A stretch of DNA of 18,693 bases, taken from positions 1-18,693 of the forward strand of contig JALVWZ010000034.1 of NCBI GenBank assembly GCA_027023115.1, read 5' to 3'. Positions 14,216 through 18,693 of the stretch are shown here, piece by piece. This stretch comes from Thermaceae bacterium (lineage in GTDB: Bacteria; Deinococcota; Deinococci; Deinococcales; Marinithermaceae). The notes below the pieces were generated by a model that had not been told where the DNA came from, did not search any database, and saw only the letters and a list, made by a program, of their open reading frames with translations. Each line of letters begins with the position of its first letter. The first letter of the stretch is position 1. A program made the position numbers and the translations under genes.

Positions 14216-15556
14216 TTAGTACTCGGTGAGGTAGCGGTCCAGCTCCCATTCGTGAACCGTGATGCGGTAGTCCTCCCACTCGAGCCGTTTGGCGGCGATG
14301 TAATGCTCGAAGATGTGCTCGCCTAGAGCCTCGCGGATGACGGCGTCTTTCTCCATGGCCTCGATTGCTTCGCGCAGGGTGCCGGGGAGTTCCTTGATCT
14401 TGTGGCGGCGCCGTTCGCGGACGGTCATCGAGAAGATGTTGCGCTGGATGGAAGGGGGTGGCAGAAGGTCTTTCTCAATGCCGTCTATACCAGCGGCGAG
14501 CATGACCGCCAACGCCAGGTAGGGGTTGGCGCTGGGGTCGGGCATGCGCAGCTCGGCGCGGGTGCCGACACCCCGACGCGCCGGTATACGAATCATGGCG
14601 CTGCGATTGGCGGCAGACCAGGCGATGTTGGTGGGCGCTTCATAGCCGGGGGTGAGCCGCTTGTAGGAGTTGACCAATGGGTTGGTGATAGCGACCATTC
14701 CCGGCGCGTGCGCCAGCAGACCGGCGATGAAGTTGAGCGCCGTCCGGGAGAGCTGGTACTCGGCCTTGGGGTCGTAAAAGACGTTCTTGCCGTCTTTGAA
14801 GACCGAGAGGTGGGTGTGCATACCCGAACCGTTGATGCCGGCGATCGGTTTGGGCATGAAGGTGGCGTGCAGACCGTGCAGTAGAGCCACCCGCTTGACG
14901 ACGAACTTAAAAGAGGAGATGTTGTCGGCGGTAGTCAAAGCGTCGGCGTACTTGAAGTCGATCTCGTGCTGGCCCGGCGCCACCTCGTGGTGGGCGGCTT
15001 CGATCTCGAAGCCCATTTCCACCAGGACGTTGACCATGTCGCGGCGCGCTTCCTCGCCCTTGTCTATCGGCGCCAGGTCAAAGTAGCCGGCCTGATCCTG
15101 GGTGGTGATGGTGGGAAAGCCCTCTTCGTCACGCAAGAATAGGAAGAACTCGGGCTCGGGGCCGGCCGACATGTAGTCGAAGCCGAGGTTTTGCAGGCGC
15201 TCGATTTGTTTCTTGAGGATGCTGCGAGGATCGCCTTCGAAGGGGGTGTCGTCGGGATAGGTGACGTCGCAGATCAAGCGGGCCACGCGGCCACGCGAGG
15301 CGTCTTCCAGTTCATCGGGGAAGATGACGAAGGAGTTGTAGTCGGGCTTGAGGAGCATGTCGGACTCTTCGATGCGGGTAAACCCCTCGATGGAAGAGCC
15401 ATCGAACATCATCTCGCCGTCGAGCGCCTTTTCAAACTGCGAGGCCGGAACCTCGACGTTCTTGTTCTTGCCGAGAATGTCGGTGAACTGAAGCCTGAGA
15501 AAACGAACGTCGTTTTCTGCCATTGCCTTGAGGATTTCTTTCTTGGTCATTCCCAT
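14216..15556 (-). CDS. glnA: glutamine synthetase, type I-alpha
   Basis: A 446-residue cytoplasmic enzyme that forms glutamine from glutamate, ammonia and ATP. The length and sequence fit the GSI-alpha class. The N-terminal beta-grasp part has FTDILGKNK and [17 protein letters not shown]; arginine 61 corresponds to the feedback-sensing Arg62 of Bacillus GlnA. Catalytic-domain motifs are [43 protein letters not shown], the [17 protein letters not shown] loop and NRSAMIRIP. No adenylylation loop tyrosine (NLYDLPP) is seen before the C-terminus, so control is probably by feedback inhibition and transcription. Two ATG codons are possible (15556 and 15550). Neither has a Shine-Dalgarno site, but TATAAT lies eight bases before the first. 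Confidence 0.96.
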   Translation of the reverse strand: MGMTKKEILKAMAENDVRFLRLQFTDILGKNKNVEVPASQFEKALDGEMMFDGSSIEGFTRIEESDMLLKPDYNSFVIFPDELEDASRGRVARLICDVTYPDDTPFEGDPRSILKKQIERLQNLGFDYMSAGPEPEFFLFLRDEEGFPTITTQDQAGYFDLAPIDKGEEARRDMVNVLVEMGFEIEAAHHEVAPGQHEIDFKYADALTTADNISSFKFVVKRVALLHGLHATFMPKPIAGINGSGMHTHLSVFKDGKNVFYDPKAEYQLSRTALNFIAGLLAHAPGMVAITNPLVNSYKRLTPGYEAPTNIAWSAANRSAMIRIPARRGVGTRAELRMPDPSANPYLALAVMLAAGIDGIEKDLLPPPSIQRNIFSMTVRERRRHKIKELPGTLREAIEAMEKDAVIREALGEHIFEHYIAAKRLEWEDYRITVHEWELDRYLTEY

Positions 15557-15564
15557 ACGGCAAC

Positions 15565-15570
15565 ATTATA
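15565..15570 (-). promoter_or_regulatory. -10 box TATAAT directly upstream of glnA
   Basis: A consensus TATAAT on the minus strand ends eight bases before the first glnA ATG, so transcription would begin at or within a base or two of the start codon. No convincing -35 hexamer is present, which could mean activator dependence. An additional promoter further upstream in the AT-rich gap is possible. Confidence 0.5.
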
Positions 15571-15837
15571 ACTGCCGACTCGTGCAAATGGAAGGCGTAG
15601 AAACGCAACATCCATGCGCATATACCAAGGCTAGGGCTGATTGATAGGGCTGTATTGCGCATAATGTAAACGGCACTAACGGCATCAAGCAACTAGAGGG
15701 TGTACGAAACGCATGAGCAATAAGCAGTAACAAGACACATATATATGCATAGCGAGCACCTGCGATACTTAAGCACTACCCGAAGATGACGGCTGTGGGC
15801 ATATCCTGCATAAAACGGTTGCGTAAATAAATGCACA
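15571..15837. other. AT-rich gap upstream of glnA, no gene seen
   Basis: The gap between the nucleotidase gene and glnA is about 326 bases (15557-15882), clearly poorer in G+C than its surroundings. I find no convincing open frame, tRNA or known riboswitch. It holds two copies of TGCGCATA (15615-15622 and 15656-15663, 41 bases apart), two copies of TAGGGCTG (15632 and 15645, 13 bases apart), and an alternating ATATATAT stretch near 15739. These could be binding sites for a regulator of glnA, but the family is unknown. Confidence 0.4.
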
Positions 15838-15861
15838 GAGGTCGGCCGTACGGCCGACCTC
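15838..15861 (-). terminator. terminator of the nucleotidase-like gene (24-base perfect palindrome)
   Basis: The 12 bases GAGGTCGGCCGT are followed directly by their exact complement, giving an uninterrupted palindrome that would fold as a stem of about ten pairs with a four-base loop. On the minus strand it lies 21 bases after the stop and is followed by TGTGCATTTATTTAC, a U-rich tract. A protein-binding role is possible but position favours termination. Confidence 0.7.
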
Positions 15862-15882
15862 CGTCACCTATTCGTTGGTGCG

Positions 15883-17367
15883 CTACTTGACGGTCTTGAT
15901 GCGTCCCTCCACCTGAGGGGCAACCGGGGAGTGGGCCTTGATGTAGTCGATTACCACGTTGGCCAGCAGGTCGGCGTCGCGCTCGGAGATGACGCGCGGA
16001 GCGTTTTTGAACATGGAGTAGCCGTCGCCGCCGTGACCCATGTAATCGTTGATGGCCACCACGTAGGTCTTGTTGCAGTCGAGCGGCTGGCCGTTCACCT
16101 TCATTTCCACGACGCGCTTGCCAGGCTTGGCTTTGGGGTCGTAGGTAAAGGTAATGCCCGAAACCTGTGGGAAGCGGCCCTTGACGCGCTCGACCAGGCT
16201 GACGCCGTTTTCTATCGCTGCCTTCAGGTCGCAGCCGGAAACCTTGACGCTGATTACCGAGTTGCCGAAGGGGAGGACCGCAAGAATGTCCTTGCGAGTC
16301 AGCTTGCCCGGGCCGTAGATGCTGTCGGTGCGAATGCCGCCGCCGTTGGCGATGGCCGCGTCGGCGCCGGTGTGGGCCCGCATGGCGTCGGCGATCAGGT
16401 CGCCAAAGTTGGATTCCTTGGTGCGGACGGTCATCCGACGGGCGTCGAGCGGCACTTTGGTTTCGCCGATGGGGATCAGCAATTCCTTGTCGAGAGCCTT
16501 GGCGTAACCTTCAACCACCTTGGCCATGGCCGGGTCTGCCGGGATCTTGTTGTTGATGGGGATATCCTGCAGGAAGACGACCGGCTTGAGGCCGGGAATC
16601 AGGAAGACCTTCAAGTAGCCGACGGTGCGCCAATCGGACTTGGCCTTGTAGATGAGGGTGCCATTGACTACCTTGAACATGCCGCGGTGGTCGTGACCGC
16701 CGAGTATGAGGTCTACCTGCGGCACTTTGGCGGCCAGGTTCTCGTCGTCGGCCATGTCCATGTGGGTCACCGCGACGACCATCTCCACGCCCTTTTGCTG
16801 CTTGAGCATGGTGGCCAGCTTGCGGGCGACGGTCACGTAGTCGAGGTATTCGGCGTTGTCGCCGGGGCTGGTAATGTCGAGCCAGTTGCCGACCAGGCCG
16901 ATGAAACCTATCTTGTGGCCGTTGACCTCTTTGATGACGTAGGGGAGAGCTCCGGCCAGCGGCTTGCCGGTGCGCTTGTCAACCAGGTTTGAGGCGAGCC
17001 AGGGGAAGTTGGACTCCTTGACGCGCTGGGCGGCTACTTCGGGGCCAAAGTCGAACTCGTGATTGCCGAAGACCGCCACGTCCATACCGATGCGGTTGAA
17101 GACGTCTACCACCTGCTTGCCCTTGAAGATACTCGACATGATAGAGGGGCTGAAAGCGTCGCCGCCGAAGGTGAGGATCATGTTGCCGTCGTCGAGCTGC
17201 TTGACCAGGGTGGCCACCCGGGCAGCGCCACCTTGTTTGCCGTGGTGGACCGGCTGTATCTCGGTCACGTCGATGCTGTGCAGGATCGTGAAGTCGGGCT
17301 TGGCCGCAAAGGCTAAGCCGAACGCCAAGACCGCGATGAACAGAAGGGTTTTCCTTAAGAGCTTCAT
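15883..17367 (-). CDS. secreted 5'-nucleotidase-like metallophosphoesterase with altered DxH motif
   Basis: A 494-residue exported protein (signal MKLLRKTLLFIAVLAFGLAFA). The N-terminal metallophosphoesterase domain has GGD at 68-70, FGNHEFDFG (N102, H103), THM with H202 and LGGHDHRG (H225, H227). The first motif, normally D-x-H in ILHxND-x-H, reads HSIDVTEIQPV, so the metal-binding histidine is threonine 35. The C-terminal 5'-nucleotidase domain is complete: NFGDLIADAMR, NGGGIR (341-346), GRFPQVSG (397-404, with only one of the usual aromatic residues) and GHGGDGY (444-450). The family releases phosphate from nucleotides, cyclic nucleotides or UDP-sugars in the periplasm. Activity here is uncertain. 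GGAGGT lies seven bases before the ATG. It is monocistronic, with its own promoter and terminator. Confidence 0.85.
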   Translation of the reverse strand: MKLLRKTLLFIAVLAFGLAFAAKPDFTILHSIDVTEIQPVHHGKQGGAARVATLVKQLDDGNMILTFGGDAFSPSIMSSIFKGKQVVDVFNRIGMDVAVFGNHEFDFGPEVAAQRVKESNFPWLASNLVDKRTGKPLAGALPYVIKEVNGHKIGFIGLVGNWLDITSPGDNAEYLDYVTVARKLATMLKQQKGVEMVVAVTHMDMADDENLAAKVPQVDLILGGHDHRGMFKVVNGTLIYKAKSDWRTVGYLKVFLIPGLKPVVFLQDIPINNKIPADPAMAKVVEGYAKALDKELLIPIGETKVPLDARRMTVRTKESNFGDLIADAMRAHTGADAAIANGGGIRTDSIYGPGKLTRKDILAVLPFGNSVISVKVSGCDLKAAIENGVSLVERVKGRFPQVSGITFTYDPKAKPGKRVVEMKVNGQPLDCNKTYVVAINDYMGHGGDGYSMFKNAPRVISERDADLLANVVIDYIKAHSPVAPQVEGRIKTVK

Positions 17368-17386
17368 ACTTCCACCTCCACTAACG

Positions 17387-17392
17387 ATTGTA
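17387..17392 (-). promoter_or_regulatory. -10 box TACAAT of the nucleotidase-like gene
   Basis: TACAAT on the minus strand lies 19 bases before the ATG, so a transcript starting near 17380 would begin just ahead of the GGAGGT ribosome binding site. No clear -35 hexamer is seen. The 57-base gap to the upstream regulator gene has no obvious terminator, so readthrough is also possible. Confidence 0.4.
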
Positions 17393-17424
17393 ACGTCAAA
17401 GGGGTCGAATTGCGCCAGCCAAGT

Positions 17425-18024
17425 TCAGCGGTAGGAATGCGCCAGCTTCTCAAGCGCTGCGGGGTCGCGCAGGCGCATGCGGCGGTAGCCCGACTCGATC
17501 AGGCCGTCACGCGCCAGCTCGCCAACGGCCTTGGTGGTGCTTTCGCGCACCGAGCCCACCAGAGCCGCCAGTTCGTCGTGGGTGACGCGCAAGACGACCT
17601 GGCCCTGGCGGTCGTGATAGGCCAGTGGCGAGCGGGAGAGATCGAGTAGCACCGCGGCCAGGCGGTTCTTGACCAGTTGCGAGGTTAGCCGCTCGACGGC
17701 GGTGTAGGTTTGGTCTAACGCTTCCGCCAGCGCCGCGGCTATCCGGTCGGCTTCTTCCGCGCTCAGACGGCTGGTGTCGAGCGGCTCGATCTTGGTGTCG
17801 AGAACGGCCTCGGCTTGGTAGCGACGAACCCCGTCCAGCAGACCTTCCTCGCCGATTATTCCGCCGGCGGTCACCAGCCGCAGGGCCAAAGATTCTCCAC
17901 CCCATTCGCACTGAACACGGACCAGACCAGAGAGCACCCGGTAGACGCGGCCGGTAGGTGCGGCTGGGTTGGGACGGAGAATCACCTCTCCGGCTTTGAA
18001 GCTGAGGGGGTTGCCTTTGGGCAT
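17425..18024 (-). CDS. short Crp/Fnr-family transcriptional regulator
   Basis: A 199-residue cytoplasmic DNA-binding protein. The N-terminal half is a compact cyclic-nucleotide-binding-type beta barrel (GRVYRVLSGLVRVQ, then VTAGGIIGEEGLL). Residues 100-130 form the dimer helix, and the C-terminal winged helix carries VTHDELAALVGSVRESTTKA (recognition region about 147-166) and VGELARDGLIE. The canonical cAMP-binding stretch (FGE-L with a downstream R-S/T pair) is not intact: it reads IGEEGLLDGVRRYQ. It may therefore act without cAMP, as reported for the small Thermus thermophilus regulator SdrP, which it resembles in length. No cysteine set for an Fnr iron-sulfur cluster is present. GGAGG lies five bases before the ATG, immediately after the gyrA terminator T-run. 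Targets are unknown. Confidence 0.85.
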   Translation of the reverse strand: MPKGNPLSFKAGEVILRPNPAAPTGRVYRVLSGLVRVQCEWGGESLALRLVTAGGIIGEEGLLDGVRRYQAEAVLDTKIEPLDTSRLSAEEADRIAAALAEALDQTYTAVERLTSQLVKNRLAAVLLDLSRSPLAYHDRQGQVVLRVTHDELAALVGSVRESTTKAVGELARDGLIESGYRRMRLRDPAALEKLAHSYR

Positions 18025-18033
18025 CGAGCCTCC

Positions 18034-18072
18034 AAAAAAAAGACTAGCACGCCGCGAGCGGCGGCGTGCTAG
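18034..18072 (-). terminator. strong intrinsic terminator of gyrA
   Basis: CTAGCACGCCGC (18044-18055 on the plus strand) and GCGGCGTGCTAG (18061-18072) pair perfectly over 12 bases around a five-base loop. On the minus strand, TC and then eight T residues follow at once (18041-18034, counting the T of the TC). It lies 15 bases after the gyrA stop codon and is a textbook factor-independent terminator. Confidence 0.9.
18041..18049 (-). promoter_or_regulatory. possible extended -10 promoter of the Crp-type gene, within the gyrA terminator
   Basis: The end of the descending terminator arm plus the start of the T-run reads TG-C-TAGTCT on the minus strand, an extended -10 pattern (TGn-TANNNT). A start seven bases on would fall at the end of the T-run and give a leader of about ten bases carrying GGAGG. 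No -35 hexamer is present. Confidence 0.4.
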
Positions 18073-18087
18073 CGACTGGACCGGAAA

Positions 18088-18693
18088 CTAGTCTTGCGGT
18101 TTGATGACGAAGGCCGAGGCGATCTCGTCGCCGGCAGCTAGGTTCATCACCTTGACCCCGCTGGTGGGGCGCGAGTAGCGCGAGATGGTGCGCACCCGGG
18201 TGCGAATGGCGAGGCCGCCGCGCGAGAGGACGAGCAGGTCTTCGTCGCCGTCTACGGCCAAGAGGGCGGTCAGGTGGCCGACCTTATCGTTGAGTTTGAA
18301 GGTGATGACGCCCTGGCCGCCGCGCTTTTGCAGGGGGTACTCGTCAATCGGCGTGCGCTTGCCGTAGCCGTGGCTGCTGATGGCCAGCAGGTCGCCGTCC
18401 CAGTCCTTGGGAGCGACGATTAGCGAGACTACCCGGTCGCCCTCCTTGAGGCGGATGCCGCGTACCCCTTGGCTGGCGCGGCCGGTGGCGCGCACCTCGT
18501 CAAGCGGGAAGCGAATGGCCTTGCCGCCCTCGGTGGCCATGACCACTTCGGCGCCGCTGCCAGCGATGGCCACGTCTACCAGGTCGTCGTCGGCGACGAG
18601 ATTGATGGCGATCAGGCCGCTGGCGTTGAGGTTCTGGTAGTCGCGAATGGCGGTCTTCTTGACGATGCCCTTGCGGGTGGCGAAGACGAAGTA
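18088..18693 (-). CDS. gyrA: DNA gyrase subunit A, C-terminal part
   Basis: The frame is open to the right edge of the window; 201 residues and the TAG stop are visible. They consist of beta-pinwheel blades of the GyrA C-terminal domain, which wraps DNA and lets gyrase introduce negative supercoils. Repeating blade motifs are [36 protein letters not shown] followed by [31 protein letters not shown] with [10 protein letters not shown], and [20 protein letters not shown] with SGVKVMNL. The diagnostic GyrA box of blade 1 lies outside the window, so ParC cannot be formally excluded, but blade number and spacing favour GyrA. The protein ends at VIKPQD without a long acidic tail. A strong terminator follows. 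Confidence 0.88.
   Translation of the reverse strand, partial: YFVFATRKGIVKKTAIRDYQNLNASGLIAINLVADDDLVDVAIAGSGAEVVMATEGGKAIRFPLDEVRATGRASQGVRGIRLKEGDRVVSLIVAPKDWDGDLLAISSHGYGKRTPIDEYPLQKRGGQGVITFKLNDKVGHLTALLAVDGDEDLLVLSRGGLAIRTRVRTISRYSRPTSGVKVMNLAAGDEIASAFVIKPQD

Noticed and set aside
15432..15692. Minus-strand open frame of 86 codons beginning in the glnA upstream gap
   Set aside because: Most of it overlaps glnA in another frame; the unique part has no ribosome binding site and no conserved pattern.
15838..15861. 24-base perfect palindrome as a regulator or recombinase site
   Set aside because: Its position after a stop codon and the following U-rich tract make a terminator the simpler reading.
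1..18693. CRISPR array, insertion sequence, prophage or defence system
   Set aside because: No regularly spaced repeats, transposase, integrase, nuclease or toxin-like genes were found; all genes but two or three belong to well-known housekeeping or transport families.

Overview
The window looks like a chromosomal segment from a thermophilic member of the Deinococcota (Deinococcus-Thermus), most likely Thermaceae such as Oceanithermus, Marinithermus or a relative. This is inferred from high GC, dense same-strand gene packing, near-leaderless genes with a TANNNT -10 box 6-8 bases before the start codon, a short Crp-type regulator without the usual cAMP pocket residues, and the style of the RecO, FolC and Liv proteins. 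No mobile element, CRISPR array, tRNA or rRNA was seen.

Left part (1-3924). The window opens with the C-terminal end of a probable PIG-L/LmbE-family deacetylase (+), whose stop overlaps that of recO (-). recO is divergent from a small two-helix membrane protein (+). A radical SAM protein with an N-terminal B12-binding-like region and a short FolC (folylpolyglutamate/dihydrofolate synthase) follow, tightly spaced. A 16-codon stop-start-coupled mini-ORF lies between the membrane protein and the radical SAM gene.

Right part (3901-18693). Everything is on the minus strand, read from right to left: the C-terminal part of gyrA with a strong terminator; a short Crp/Fnr-family regulator; a secreted 5'-nucleotidase-like metallophosphoesterase with an altered first metal motif; glnA (type I-alpha glutamine synthetase); the branched-chain amino acid ABC transporter livK-livH-livM-livG-livF; the peptide-type ABC transporter dppA-dppB-dppC; and a lipoprotein with a C-terminal PrcB-like domain. 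The lipoprotein gene runs 24 bases into the 3' end of folC, and the terminator serving it lies inside folC coding sequence.

Working together: glnA, liv and dpp form a nitrogen-supply neighbourhood (ammonium assimilation, amino-acid uptake, peptide uptake), and the nucleotidase-like protein would add salvage of phosphate or nucleosides if it is active. Promoters could be placed before livK, dppA, glnA, the nucleotidase gene, the Crp gene, recO, the small membrane protein and the lipoprotein. No clear novel multi-gene system is visible. The most interesting points are regulatory architecture (terminator inside an opposing gene, a promoter fused to a terminator, a mini-ORF with stop-start coupling) and an enzyme with a changed catalytic metal ligand.
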